Below, in pieces: positions 48,401-56,611 of a DNA stretch of 64,000 nucleotides. The notes under the pieces are model-generated. The model had not been told where the DNA came from, did not search any database, and worked only from the letters and a program-made list of their open reading frames with translations. A program made the translations under genes and the position numbers. Position 1 is the first letter of the stretch; the number at the start of each line of letters is the position of its first letter. Source of the DNA: Chthonobacter rhizosphaerae (lineage in GTDB: Bacteria > Pseudomonadota > Alphaproteobacteria > Rhizobiales > Pleomorphomonadaceae); NCBI RefSeq assembly GCF_013839525.1, contig NZ_JACDIS010000002.1:62001-126000 (forward strand). Direction: 5' to 3'.

Positions 48401-48874
48401 GTGCGGGAGAACATCAACCTCGTTCCGGCGCTCACCGCCGCAGCCCAGAGACCACGCGAGCTGACCCGCAAGGACCTTCGTGAACTCGCGACACTCCTGG
48501 ACGGCCGAGGCTTCTCCGAGGCGAAGCTTCGCCGCGCCTATGGAACGGTGCGCAACGCCGACATCGCCGCCCACATCATCGGCTTCATCCGTCAAGCTGC
48601 GGTTGGCGATCCGCTGGTGCCCTATGCGACCCGCGTCCAGAACGCCATCGCTCGGATGAAGGCGTCTCGCTCGTGGACGGCGAAGCAGCGGCAGTGGCTC
48701 GATCGGATCGGCCGAGCGCTGAAGGAGCAGCCAGTTGGCGATCCGACCATCCTCGACGCTCCCGCCTTCCAGCTCCAGGGTGGCTTCAAGGCAGCCGACA
48801 GGGAGTTCGAGAACGGCCTCGGTGCGCTTCTCCAGGACATCAACGCCGAGATCTGGGGCAAGCCTGCAGCATGA
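45485..48874 (+). CDS. hsdR: Type I restriction enzyme R subunit, EcoKI-like
   Basis: 1129 residues. The N-terminal DUF4145/HEPN-like domain (about 10-130) contains RRAGNAAVHENVG. A coiled coil follows (about 145-225). A PD-(D/E)xK nuclease has Asp at about 295 and EAK at about 311-313 (GPVDYALFL...IEAKRQ). The SF2 motor has Walker A MATGTGKTR (about 450-458), VDEAH (about 554-558), TATP and the later GxxDIPEI-type motifs. The C-terminal helical part contacts the methylase. It cuts unmodified foreign DNA after translocation. It is the first gene of the island operon; its stop overlaps the DUF429 ATG by 4 bases. It looks intact. Confidence 0.93.
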   Translation: MGSNFAFLEEVEPQLARLGRLAELLFHQDAPTSIVKTRQLSELVAKQAAARAGIELMPREGFEEVLRRLRDSGLLPREVADVFHFVRRAGNAAVHENVGTLGEALTALKMGHGLAVWFYRTFAGQPSFRPGPFRPPTPPPDATEELRAEIGELHRRLAESETVAQRATRRAEEERRARETADQQYEREQADRIAAEQLLDEVEAARHDVERELSRLRDASVPEREAALPMLQNLAETAATVVVLDEADTRRLIDDKLRQAGWKVDSDLIRYGKGSRPADAEAIAIAEWPTESGPVDYALFLRGRCVGVIEAKRQAVTVPSVLVQAQRYARDIKLAPEELDFDAPYQHGLSGAYRVPFVFATNGRPFVKQLVTMSGIWFWDARRETNASVALPEWFSPRDLEERLQQASSAAEGLAEEGFDYAGLRPYQQEAITAVEAAIAEGRRDVLVSMATGTGKTRMCIVLMYRLLKHKRFRRILFLVDRSALGEQTIQAMQNTELEGLRRFAEIYGVAGPEKRSPEKTDRVHVATVQAMVKRIFHAEDEDQRPTPGLYDAIVVDEAHRGYVLDAELRDEDIGFRDLDDYLSQYRRVLDHFDATKVALTATPALHTTEIFGRPVFNYGYRQAVVDGYLIDHLPPRRITTALSQTGIQFEASEEVEVIDPRTGQIDLFETPDAVNFEVQAFNRKVYTEEFNRVVAEAVVAEVPPDRPGKTLIFAARDDHAEILVTQFRKALTDLYGPQPDGTVVKITGSVDRPSDLIKRFRNDPLPKYVVTVDLLTTGVDIPEICNLVFVRRVNSRILYDQMIGRATRKADHIGKEVFRIFDAVDIYASLQAMTDMRPVVIDPTITLAGLVSDLRRAETDEDRVFVRDQIVVRARQHLNHTTPEAAETIETLTGIPARDLANRLRTMPPAEIVALFEARPELVTLIQNQAPARPRPPGIYISTHEDELVSVTDIFEGVPSPEDYITAFERYVRENINLVPALTAAAQRPRELTRKDLRELATLLDGRGFSEAKLRRAYGTVRNADIAAHIIGFIRQAAVGDPLVPYATRVQNAIARMKASRSWTAKQRQWLDRIGRALKEQPVGDPTILDAPAFQLQGGFKAADREFENGLGALLQDINAEIWGKPAA

Positions 48875-49725
48875 CGAACCAGAGCGGAGACGTGGTCATC
48901 GTCGGGTTCGACGCGGCATGGACGGACCATCCGAAGAAGCCCGGCGCGATCTGTTCGGTGCGCTTCCAGGGCGGACGCTGCACGGCTTTCCATCCGCCCC
49001 GGCTGGTCTCGTTCGGAGAAGGACTGGCCTTCATCGAAGAGGTGGAGGTCAAGGGCGTGCCGGTTCTGGTGGCGCTGGACCAGCCGACCGTCGTACCCAA
49101 CGCGACCGGCTCCCGTCCGGTAGACAAGATCGCGGCCACGCTCGTCTCCTGGATCGGCGGTGGCGTCCAGCCGGCGAACCGGAGCAAGCTGGGCATGTTC
49201 GATGACGAAGCGCCCGTGTGGCAATTCCTGGAGGCCCTTGGTGCCATTCAGCACCCCGAAGAGGCCCGGACTGCGTCCAGCGGGCGATACCTGATCGAGG
49301 TCTTCCCGGCTCTTGCGCTCACCGGTCTCGACTCCTCGTTCTTCGGCCGTCTGGCTGGCCCACGCTACAATCCGGAACGGCGGAAAACCTTCCAGCAGGA
49401 TCACTGGCGGCGGGTACTGGTAGCTGTGTCGGCCGAGGCTCGACGGCTCGGATGCGAGGCCGTGGCCGACTGGCTACCCGTGCTTGATGTCGAGCCCGTC
49501 CGCAAACCTCACCAGGATCTGACGGACGCCGTCATATGCCTTCTCATCGGCATCCGCTGGCGGCTGGAGCCTCGGGAGAGTTCGATCGTGATCGGCTGCA
49601 CTGACCGGGGTTACATGGTTGCTCCCGTCACACCGCCGATCTACGACAGGCTCTCGGCCGCTGCGCTGCTTCGCGGCGTCCCCATTGATCAACCCACCCC
49701 CTCCAATCTCGGGTCGCCCGCATGA
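48871..49725 (+). CDS. DUF429 protein (predicted RNase H-fold nuclease) inside the hsd operon
   Basis: 284 residues. The DUF429 pattern is visible: GFDAAWTD with the first acidic residue (about 14), VALDQPTVVPN (about 69-79), a VFPALALTGL segment, and DLTDAVICLLIG (about 214-225) with the C-terminal Asp pair. The family is predicted to be RNase H-like nucleases, but no activity is established. It is joined at both ends by 4-base ATGA overlaps to hsdR and hsdM, so it must be made with the restriction complex. It could be an accessory nuclease, a regulator, or cargo. No classical HsdRMS system needs such a protein. Confidence 0.85.
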   Translation: MTNQSGDVVIVGFDAAWTDHPKKPGAICSVRFQGGRCTAFHPPRLVSFGEGLAFIEEVEVKGVPVLVALDQPTVVPNATGSRPVDKIAATLVSWIGGGVQPANRSKLGMFDDEAPVWQFLEALGAIQHPEEARTASSGRYLIEVFPALALTGLDSSFFGRLAGPRYNPERRKTFQQDHWRRVLVAVSAEARRLGCEAVADWLPVLDVEPVRKPHQDLTDAVICLLIGIRWRLEPRESSIVIGCTDRGYMVAPVTPPIYDRLSAAALLRGVPIDQPTPSNLGSPA

Positions 49726-51197
49726 ACCCTTCGTCCGACCTCGTGAACAAGCTCTGGCGGCTGTGTGCGCTGCTCCGCAAGGACGGCGTCACCTACCAGC
49801 AATACGTGACCGAGTTGACCTACCTGCTGTTCCTCAAGATGCTGGCCGAGAAGGGCATGGAGGCGGGGCGCATTCCGGACGGACTGAGGTGGGCGGACCT
49901 CGTGTCGGCCGAGGGGCTTCCCCAGCTCGCGCTATACCGGAAAGTTCTCGCCTCACTGGGCGATCCGCTGAAGCCGCTTGACCGCATCGTCCAGGCGATC
50001 TTCGCCAACTCGGCCACCTTCATCCGCGAGCCGGTGAACCTGGAGAAGCTGGTCAGCGCTATTGACGAGCTGCACTGGTTCTCCGACGAGCGGGACAGCT
50101 TCGGTGATCTCTACGAGGGGCTTCTCCAGAAGAACGCCGAGGAGACCAAGCGCGGGGCAGGGCAGTACTTCACCCCGCGTGTGCTGGTCACCGTGTTGGT
50201 GCGCCTGATGAAGCCGCAGCCGGGCGAGGTGATCCAAGACCCAGCAGCTGGCACGGGTGGTTTCCTGATCGCCGCCGATGCGGCCATGAAGGCCGAGACG
50301 GACGAATACACCATGCTGCCGACCGCCCGGCAGACGTTCCAGATCAAACGGGCATTACAGGGCGTCGAGAATGTGGAGGGCGTCTATCGCCTCCTCCTCA
50401 TGAACCTCTTCCTGCACGGCATCGAGAGCGAACACATCACGTTGGCCGACACGCTGGGGCCAGAGGGGGCTGATATCGCCAAGACCTGGCCGGCCGACCT
50501 CATCCTCACCAATCCGCCGTTCGGGCCGGCTGGCGGTCGTCCTTCGCGAGACGACCTGACCGTGACCAGCACCGTCTCATCGTACCAACTCCCCTTCGTG
50601 GAGCACTGCATCCGTTCGCTGAAGCCGGGCGGACGGGCGGCGGTGGTGGTGCCCGACAACGTGCTGTTCGAGGACGGGCGCGGCCGAGAGCTCCGGCGCA
50701 TGCTGATGGATCGCTGCGACCTGCACACCATCCTCCGCCTGCCGACCGGCATCTTCTACGCCCAGGGCGTGAAGACCAACGTCATCTTCTTCCGCAAGGG
50801 CACGGAGACGAGCGGCAACACCAAGGCGGTTTGGGTCTACGACTTGCGCGCCAACATGCAGTCCTTCGGCAAGACCGCGCCGCTGACCGAGGCTCACTTC
50901 GCCGACTTCGACGTCGCCTATGGAGACGACCCGAACGGCGGTGGGACGCGGTTTGACCAGGGCGGGGCTGGCCGCTTTCGCCGTTTCACCCGCGAGGAGA
51001 TCGCCGCTCGAGGCGACAACCTCGACATCACGTGGTTGAGGGACACCAGCGAGGACCCGGAGGACAGCTTTACCGAACCGGAGGAATTCATCGCTGCTAT
51101 CCGGGCGCATCTGACGAACGCGCTGGCGGAGATCGAGGCGCTCGCGGACGAGTTGGAGGATGGGGCCGGGGTCGTGGTGCAGGAGGCTGCCGAGTGA
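49722..51197 (+). CDS. hsdM: Type I modification methylase M subunit
   Basis: 491 residues. The N-terminal helical HsdM_N domain (about 5-130) is followed by an adenine-N6 methyltransferase domain, with the AdoMet motif DPAAGTGGFL (about 173-182) and catalytic NPPF (about 264-267). HsdM with HsdS methylates the host recognition site and, with HsdR, forms the restriction complex. The ATG overlaps the DUF429 stop and its stop overlaps the GTG of hsdS, both by 4 bases, so the subunits are translationally coupled. All key residues are present, so the system is probably active. Confidence 0.95.
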   Translation: MNPSSDLVNKLWRLCALLRKDGVTYQQYVTELTYLLFLKMLAEKGMEAGRIPDGLRWADLVSAEGLPQLALYRKVLASLGDPLKPLDRIVQAIFANSATFIREPVNLEKLVSAIDELHWFSDERDSFGDLYEGLLQKNAEETKRGAGQYFTPRVLVTVLVRLMKPQPGEVIQDPAAGTGGFLIAADAAMKAETDEYTMLPTARQTFQIKRALQGVENVEGVYRLLLMNLFLHGIESEHITLADTLGPEGADIAKTWPADLILTNPPFGPAGGRPSRDDLTVTSTVSSYQLPFVEHCIRSLKPGGRAAVVVPDNVLFEDGRGRELRRMLMDRCDLHTILRLPTGIFYAQGVKTNVIFFRKGTETSGNTKAVWVYDLRANMQSFGKTAPLTEAHFADFDVAYGDDPNGGGTRFDQGGAGRFRRFTREEIAARGDNLDITWLRDTSEDPEDSFTEPEEFIAAIRAHLTNALAEIEALADELEDGAGVVVQEAAE

Positions 51198-52555
51198 GCG
51201 AGCAACCTCGTTGGACCTTACCCGACTCGTGGAGCTGGGCACAATTCGAGGAGGCCGTTCACATCGCTTCCGATCTCCGATCACCCAAGGAGATACCGGC
51301 GCTTCCCCACATCGGGCCGGAGCACGTCGTGTCAGGGCGCGGGGAACTCCTCCCCCACAACACGATCAGCGAAGATGGCGTGATCAGCCCCAAGCATCTG
51401 TTCCATCCGGGGCAGGTAGTCTTCTCGAAGATTCGTCCTTATCTCAAAAAGGCCTTTGTTGCCCGCTTCTCTGGTGCTTGTAGCGCAGACATGTATCCAC
51501 TTGACCCAAGAGTGTGCACCGACGCCGCATACTTGAAGTGGTGGCTGAATTCAGAAGAGTTCGTTACGTTCGTAGCACGGGAACAAGGGCGCACTCTTCT
51601 TCCCAAGGTTAACCAAGATGGACTGAACCGAACTCCACTCCCGCTTCCTCCCCCTGCCGAACAGCGCCGGATCGTGGCCAAACTCGACGCCCTCTCCGCC
51701 CGGTCGAAGCGGGCGAAAGCGGAACTGGAGCGGGTCGAGGCCCTGGCGGAGCGGGCAAGGCAGGCGATTGTCGCCGAGGCGTTCGGCCGCAAACGGGCCG
51801 ACGTAGCTGATCTGATGTCCTGGGACGGGCCCTATTCGCTGCCACCTGGATGGCAGTGGAAATCTGCTGCAGAGGTCGTCGAAGCTGGTGCAGATATCGT
51901 TTACGGGATAGTCCAACCCGGCCCGAGGCTATCCGAGGGCGTTCCGTACGTTCGCGGAACGGATATTGAAGGCGGTACGATTAAGATCGATCAATTGCTG
52001 CGTACCAGCCGAGAAATCGCAAACCGCTACTCGCGAGCCTGCCTGAGGGGCGGAGATGTGCTTCTGGGCATCATTAGAGCTACGAAGGTAGCTATAGTGC
52101 CGGACGAGTTGGAGGGCGCGAACATTACTCAAGGTACAGCCCGCCTTCGTCCCAGTTCATCGATACTGCCCCAGTTCTTGGCGCTCTGGCTCCAAGGTCC
52201 GGTCGCGCAAGGGTGGCTGCGACAGCGGATGCGTGGGATTGATATGCCCGGCCTGAACTTGAGGGATGTAAGGAGGTGTCCAGTTCCGCTCCCATCAATT
52301 CAAGAACAAACCTCCGTTTTGGAACGGTTGAACAGTCGCCTACAGTCGCTGAAGGTAGCCTGCGTAGGAGCGTCTACTGTCGCGAGCCACTTAGAACGCC
52401 TCGACCGGTCCATCCTTTCCAAGGCATTCCGAGGCGAACTCGTCCCGCAAGACCCTGCCGACGAGCCGGCCAGTGTGGTGCTGGAGCGCATCCGGGCGGA
52501 GCGCGTCGGTTCGGATGGTCCTACGAAGCGTCGCCGAAAAGCGGTACAGGACTGA
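51194..52555 (+). CDS. hsdS: Type I specificity subunit S
   Basis: 453 residues with the usual repeat plan: a first target-recognition domain (about 1-150), a conserved coiled-coil spacer containing LPLPPPAEQRRIVAKLDAL (about 146-164), a second recognition domain (about 215-390), and a second coil with PLPSIQEQTSVLERL. It sets the bipartite DNA target, which cannot be read from sequence alone. The start is GTG 51,194, overlapping the hsdM stop. The second recognition domain (51.85-52.3 kb) is less GC-rich than the rest, as is common for horizontally shuffled recognition domains. Confidence 0.93.
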   Translation: MSEQPRWTLPDSWSWAQFEEAVHIASDLRSPKEIPALPHIGPEHVVSGRGELLPHNTISEDGVISPKHLFHPGQVVFSKIRPYLKKAFVARFSGACSADMYPLDPRVCTDAAYLKWWLNSEEFVTFVAREQGRTLLPKVNQDGLNRTPLPLPPPAEQRRIVAKLDALSARSKRAKAELERVEALAERARQAIVAEAFGRKRADVADLMSWDGPYSLPPGWQWKSAAEVVEAGADIVYGIVQPGPRLSEGVPYVRGTDIEGGTIKIDQLLRTSREIANRYSRACLRGGDVLLGIIRATKVAIVPDELEGANITQGTARLRPSSSILPQFLALWLQGPVAQGWLRQRMRGIDMPGLNLRDVRRCPVPLPSIQEQTSVLERLNSRLQSLKVACVGASTVASHLERLDRSILSKAFRGELVPQDPADEPASVVLERIRAERVGSDGPTKRRRKAVQD

Positions 52556-52583
52556 CACCGGAACGCTGCACGGAGGAGGGCTC

Positions 52584-53342
52584 GTGGACGATCTGCCCGC
52601 ATCCACCTTCGAGCGCGCGATGTTGCTCCAGGGCATCCTGATCACGCGAGCGACCGGCGGTCAGGGGGATAGCCACACCTACTCCGTTCTCCGGACTGAG
52701 TTCATTCAGGACAGCACGTACAACTCCCTCCTGCCGGCATTTGTCCGCACCTGCCGGACGCTCGATCAGTTTTGGAGTTGGATCAAGTACGAGGCTGACA
52801 CCTATCAGGCGCGCCGTGATCTGATCTATCGAGGCTTTTTGCCGCTGCTTCAACACCTCGAACTCGGTACCTCCGCACCGTCCGATCCGGCGGTCACCGA
52901 AGCGTTGCGGGCGTTCGATCCGGAGGGCGTCCACGAGGTCTGGAGCAAGGCTATCCAGCGGCGGGCAACAGACCCCGAGGGGGCCATTACCATGGCACGA
53001 ACGCTGGTCGAGACCGTCTGCAAGCACATCCTCGATGCTGCCGGAACGTCCTACGGCGATGAAGACCTCCCGAAGCTCTACCGGATGGCGGCGGGGGAAC
53101 TCTCGCTTGCTCCGAGCCAGCACACCGAGGAGACGTTCAAGACCATCCTCGGCAGTGCGCAAACCATCGTGAACACCCTCGGGACTATCCGCAACCGCGT
53201 TGGGGACGCACACGGCCAGGGCAGCCGGCCTGTGAGACCGAGCCCGAGACATGCCGCCCTGGCAGTCAACCTTGCGGGCGCGATGGCCATGTTCCTGGTT
53301 GAGACGGAGCTGGCTCGACGGGAGGTTGCGCAGAAGCGTTGA
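52584..53342 (+). CDS. Abortive infection C-terminal domain (Abi_C/HEPN) protein
   Basis: 252 residues. The N-terminal half (about 1-110) is helical and unassigned. The C-terminal half matches Abi_C: MARTLVETVCKHILDAAG (about 138-155), LPKLYRMAAGEL, and TIRNRVGDAHGQG, which carries the R-x6-H HEPN ribonuclease motif. It probably kills or arrests the phage-infected cell by cutting RNA. The start is GTG 52,584, fixed by a strong GGAGGAGG 5-8 bases upstream; the longer open frame has no ribosome site. It follows hsdS by 28 bases and likely belongs to the same operon, as a backup if restriction fails. Confidence 0.8.
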   Translation: MDDLPASTFERAMLLQGILITRATGGQGDSHTYSVLRTEFIQDSTYNSLLPAFVRTCRTLDQFWSWIKYEADTYQARRDLIYRGFLPLLQHLELGTSAPSDPAVTEALRAFDPEGVHEVWSKAIQRRATDPEGAITMARTLVETVCKHILDAAGTSYGDEDLPKLYRMAAGELSLAPSQHTEETFKTILGSAQTIVNTLGTIRNRVGDAHGQGSRPVRPSPRHAALAVNLAGAMAMFLVETELARREVAQKR

Positions 53343-53385
53343 TGGATGCGATGAGCGCTGCCTCGACCAGCACATAGGAAGGCGC

Positions 53386-53640
53386 ATGTCTAAGGTTGTT
53401 CGCATCGAACGCATCGATCCGCCTGAGGGCGGGCCAGAGGTGCCGCTTCTCACGCCAAAGGGATACCAGTTGGCCGATCCCGCACATGGCAAGGAGCGGC
53501 ACCACGCTAAGCACGCGGTCTATGCTCCGACCCTGGAGCGGGCCGCAGAACTCATCAAGCAGGGCTTCTCGATCTGGATGAAGCAGGAGGGGAAGCGGCA
53601 AACCCTGATCAGCCCGAAGAGCCTCAGAATCGTGCGGTGA
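53386..53640 (+). CDS. Small hypothetical protein at the end of the defence operon (84 aa)
   Basis: Not recognised. It is a soluble, strongly basic protein beginning MSKVVRIERIDPPEGG, with a conserved-looking TLERAAELIKQGFSIWM segment and a basic C terminus (SPKSLRIVR). The start at ATG 53,386 has AGGAAGG upstream and lies 43 bases after the Abi_C stop. It could be an immunity or regulatory partner for the Abi protein, but only its position supports that. A short hairpin, CCGGCT-CTGA-AGCCGG (53,714-53,729), lies in the gap to the convergent recombinase. Confidence 0.6.
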   Translation: MSKVVRIERIDPPEGGPEVPLLTPKGYQLADPAHGKERHHAKHAVYAPTLERAAELIKQGFSIWMKQEGKRQTLISPKSLRIVR

Positions 53641-53762
53641 CGACCGAAGAAGGCACGCACTTGCGCACCATAACGGTCGTCAATCCGGCCCCGGTAAGCG
53701 GTGTACGTGAGCACCGGCTCTGAAGCCGGCACGGGTGAGGCGAAAACACACAATCAGAAGAC

Positions 53763-54395
53763 CTACAACCCCCAGGAACAGAGTGCGCGTTCACACTCGG
53801 CCGGAGTGTCCTTGATGCGGTAGATCGCTTGGCGGCTCAGGCCCGTCCGTCCAGCGATCTCCGAGACGCCGATGCCCTGGCCGAGCAACCCCTGCACGGT
53901 GGTCATGTCGTCTCGGGTGAAGCTCGGCTTGCGGCCCCGGTAGCTGCCTTCTACAGCCTTCGCATGGGCGATGCCGGCCTTCTGTGCCTCCTTGGTAGCC
54001 TCCGACTGCGCCTGCGCGGTTGCTGCCATGAAGGAGATGAGAGCATCCCTGACGGCCATCTGCATCGGATCGGTGGTCGCGCCGTCGAAGGTCATGTTGT
54101 TGATCACCGTCCTGATGACCACGCCGCGCCGCATGAACTCCCGAATGGTGTCCGTCACATCCTGGTAGTTGCGGCCGAGACGATCCACCCAGCGCACAAC
54201 CAGCACGTCTCCGGTACGCAGCATGTCGAACAACCGGCGGCCTTCTGGGCGGTCCTGAAGGCGTGTGGTGACGCCCGACTGCCCATGGTCGGCAACCACG
54301 TCTGTGATGGGGAAGCCTGCCGCTACGGCCTGCGTGCGCTGGTGGTCGAGCATCTGGTCGGCGGTGGAGACGCGGGCATAGAGGACGGTCTTCAT
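53763..54395 (-). CDS. Serine recombinase (resolvase/invertase family)
   Basis: 210 residues. The N-terminal catalytic domain begins MKTVLYARVSTADQ, with the nucleophile Ser10. VVADHGQSGV, RLFDMLRTGDVLVV and RWVDRLGRNYQDV carry the conserved arginines. The C-terminal HTH (about 160-195, VSEIAGRTGLSRQAIYRIK) binds the recombination site. The start at 54,395 is where the family begins; the frame is open to 54,653. It may resolve dimers of the island or invert a segment. A cluster of TGTCCG motifs directly upstream is a likely binding region. It is convergent with the small basic gene. Confidence 0.9.
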   Translation of the reverse strand: MKTVLYARVSTADQMLDHQRTQAVAAGFPITDVVADHGQSGVTTRLQDRPEGRRLFDMLRTGDVLVVRWVDRLGRNYQDVTDTIREFMRRGVVIRTVINNMTFDGATTDPMQMAVRDALISFMAATAQAQSEATKEAQKAGIAHAKAVEGSYRGRKPSFTRDDMTTVQGLLGQGIGVSEIAGRTGLSRQAIYRIKDTPAECERALCSWGL

Positions 54396-54410
54396 GCGGG
54401 CACCTGATCG

Positions 54411-54482
54411 CGGACAGCCTGTCCGAATGGATGATGTCCGTTGATAGAGCTGTCCGTATAGCGATGTCAACCCATACGGACA
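54411..54482. promoter_or_regulatory. TGTCCG/CGGACA cluster upstream of the serine recombinase
   Basis: CGGACA (54,411), TGTCCG (54,420, 54,435 and 54,451) and CGGACA (54,477) lie within 72 bases. Two pairs form inverted repeats: CGGACA-GCC-TGTCCG, and TGTCCGTAT (54,451-54,459) with ATACGGACA (54,474-54,482). The start is 15 bases from the recombinase ATG, so this may be its res/operator site. Confidence 0.55.
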
Positions 54483-54512
54483 TGCTTCTGGCGAGGGATG
54501 AAGATGGCCGCT

Positions 54513-54615
54513 GAGGTATACCTTTATGGACAATCCTGGACTTTGCGGCGGCAACCCGAGCCGGCTCATACGCCTACTCGCCCTCGTTCGCCGTCCCTCA
54601 ACAGGGAGGTATACC
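54513..54615. repeat. Two copies of GAGGTATACC
   Basis: The 10-mer GAGGTATACC, containing the palindrome GGTATACC, occurs at 54,513-54,522 and 54,606-54,615, in the gap between the recombinase and the HTH gene. They could be operators for either gene. Confidence 0.35.
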
Positions 54616-54665
54616 CGTGGGTTATTGTGAACGATGGCCCGCAGGGTCATCACCCATAATAAGTC

Positions 54666-55259
54666 TCATGCTCTCGATTGGCTTCCCCTTCGCCTGTCCC
54701 TCTGCTCCTTCCTGCACTTCAGGTACTTAGAGACATTTTTCTGCGCGATACCGGCGACGTCGGCCATTGCTGTCTGCGGGAGATCGGGGAAGTGATCAAC
54801 GAGCCATAGAACACGTCCATGACCGTTCAAGTCCGTCATATTGGCCTCCTTTCGGTCGCGCTCATAATGGGCAAGGGCTGTCGTTGCTCTTGCGACGGCA
54901 GACCCATGCCCCTCGTCATCGAGGTACGACCGGTAGATGAAACCCCATTCTTGATCGAGCAAGGCTTGGCAAGCGGGCGACAGAACATCGAAGGGGTAGC
55001 CCTTTACAGGCCTGTCATGGCGTTTTCCCAGCCCCTTGGCGACCATGTACCGGGGCAATCGGTAGTGCCCATGACGACCCTCAGGAGTGAGGAGACCAGC
55101 ATGGTGGAGAATTTGCCTAATTTGGCGAGGGCCAAGTTCTTTCGACCATCCGTATTCGCTGACGGTGATCCAGTTCCCAAGGTCGCGGGTGATGAGGTCG
55201 CCTGTTAACCTATCCAGGACGGTTCCGGAGTAGAGCATTGCACGAACCTTGGACTTCAT
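54666..55259 (-). CDS. Putative HTH-containing protein (197 aa), unknown
   Basis: Not recognised as a named family. The N-terminal part (about 25-75) looks like a winged-helix module, with LGNWITVSEYGWSKELGPRQIRQILHHAGLL and LPRYMVAKGLG. The C-terminal part (about 150-190) has a second HTH-like stretch, LPQTAMADVAGIAQKNVSKYLK, then a basic tail. It resembles small DNA-binding proteins of plasmids and islands, so an excision or copy regulator is possible. It is divergent from the next small gene across 193 bases. Codon use is less biased than in the chromosome around it. Confidence 0.6.
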   Translation of the reverse strand: MKSKVRAMLYSGTVLDRLTGDLITRDLGNWITVSEYGWSKELGPRQIRQILHHAGLLTPEGRHGHYRLPRYMVAKGLGKRHDRPVKGYPFDVLSPACQALLDQEWGFIYRSYLDDEGHGSAVARATTALAHYERDRKEANMTDLNGHGRVLWLVDHFPDLPQTAMADVAGIAQKNVSKYLKCRKEQRDRRRGSQSRA

Positions 55260-55452
55260 ATCGAGGATTGAGGAGGAGCTTGAGCAACTGCACTTGCGAG
55301 GCGAGAGGTTTCTCGAGGACGCTTTGATCTGATGGCGATCGGGGTGTGTCGATGTGGACTACTGCCGAACACCGTCAGCATTGTTCTCTTTTCGTTCTCA
55401 CGCTACTTGATCATGTGGACGGCCATTGGCCATCACGAGAACGAGGCAGGCA

Positions 55453-55650
55453 ATGGCACGAGGACCGGCGAAGGATCACCCGTTCAAGGTCGAGCTATGG
55501 TCGGACGACGACATTGTGCGGCTGGAGGAGCTGGCGACGGCTTCGACTTGGGCGCTGGCAAAAGTCGCCTATGACGAGGCAGTGAAGACCTACCCAGGCA
55601 AGCGGATCATAATCCGACAAGGAATCAGGGTCGTCACCAGTCCCGACTGA
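55453..55650 (+). CDS. Small hypothetical protein upstream of mrr (65 aa)
   Basis: Not recognised. It begins MARGPAKDHPFKVELWSDDD and continues with a helix (IVRLEELATASTWALAKVAYDEAVK) and a basic beta end (KRIIIRQGIRVV). It is soluble. ATG 55,453 has GAGGCAGG upstream. Its stop is 16 bases before the mrr ATG, so the two are probably co-transcribed. A role as a small partner or regulator of the endonuclease is only a guess from position. Confidence 0.6.
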   Translation: MARGPAKDHPFKVELWSDDDIVRLEELATASTWALAKVAYDEAVKTYPGKRIIIRQGIRVVTSPD

Positions 55651-55666
55651 AGGGAGACGTTAGAAC

Positions 55667-56611
55667 ATGCCAGAAGTACCGGACTATCAGTCGTTCATGA
55701 GGCCGCTCCTCGAGTACGGGGCGGACGGGCAGGAGAAGAACCTCAAGGACGCTATCTTGGCACTGGCAGACCGCTTCTCCCTTGCGCCGGAAGACCGTGA
55801 AAGGCTTCTCCCGAGCGGCAAGCAGACGATCCTGTCGAACCGAGTGCATTGGGCTCGAACCTATCTGGACAAGGCTGGTGCGCTTCGCAGGACCAAGCGG
55901 TCGCATTTCGTGGTGACCGATCGCGGTCGTCAGTTGCTCGCCGAGAACCCAGGCAAGATCGGGGTGAAGGTGTTGCGCCAATTTCCCGAGTTCGTTGACT
56001 TCCAGGCACCAAAAGCCGGCACGGCGGACCAGGGGATTGGTGCCGAGCTGACCTTGGTAGGGCCGGTCGAAGAGGCTATGGCGACGCCTGAGGAGACGAT
56101 GCAGGCGGCAGAGGAAGCGATCGCATCCACCCTGCGGACCCAGCTCCTCAACCGCATCCAGGAGCTGTCTCCCACATTCTTCGAGCGTCTGGTGGTCGAT
56201 CTTATCGTGGCTATGGGCTACGGCGGCACTCGGCGAAGCGTGGCGCAACGGCTGGGCAAGAGCGGAGACGAAGGGATTGATGGTATCGTGAACGAAGACC
56301 CTTTGGGCCTGGACGTCGTCTACATCCAGGCGAAGCGGTATGCCCCCGAGAACACCATAGGGAGAGAACGCATCCAGCAGTTCGCCGGGGCTCTGGTCGG
56401 ACAAGGAGCGACCAAGGGCGTGTTCGTCACGACCAGTTCATTCTCGAAGGGAGCGGTCGAGTACGCGCAGCGTGTGCCGCAACGGATCATCCTCATCGAC
56501 GGGGCAGAGTTGTCGCGCCTCATGATCCAGTACGATGTAGGCGTGCGGAGGGAACGGACGATCGAGATCAAGCGGATCGATCTCGACTACTTCGAGGAGA
56601 CCGACGGGTAG
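55667..56611 (+). CDS. mrr: Mrr-type restriction endonuclease
   Basis: 314 residues. The N-terminal winged-helix Mrr_N domain (about 5-95, with LSNRVHWARTYLDKAGAL) is followed by a linker, then the Mrr catalytic domain (about 165-290). The nuclease motif is the Mrr variant of PD-(D/E)xK: GIDGIV with Asp205 and QAKRY with Gln221 and Lys223, followed by ERIQQFAGAL. Mrr enzymes cut methylated DNA, often at modified adenines or cytosines. In this island it would complement the type I system by attacking modified phage DNA. The host type I methylation must be one it tolerates. Confidence 0.92.
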   Translation: MPEVPDYQSFMRPLLEYGADGQEKNLKDAILALADRFSLAPEDRERLLPSGKQTILSNRVHWARTYLDKAGALRRTKRSHFVVTDRGRQLLAENPGKIGVKVLRQFPEFVDFQAPKAGTADQGIGAELTLVGPVEEAMATPEETMQAAEEAIASTLRTQLLNRIQELSPTFFERLVVDLIVAMGYGGTRRSVAQRLGKSGDEGIDGIVNEDPLGLDVVYIQAKRYAPENTIGRERIQQFAGALVGQGATKGVFVTTSSFSKGAVEYAQRVPQRIILIDGAELSRLMIQYDVGVRRERTIEIKRIDLDYFEETDG

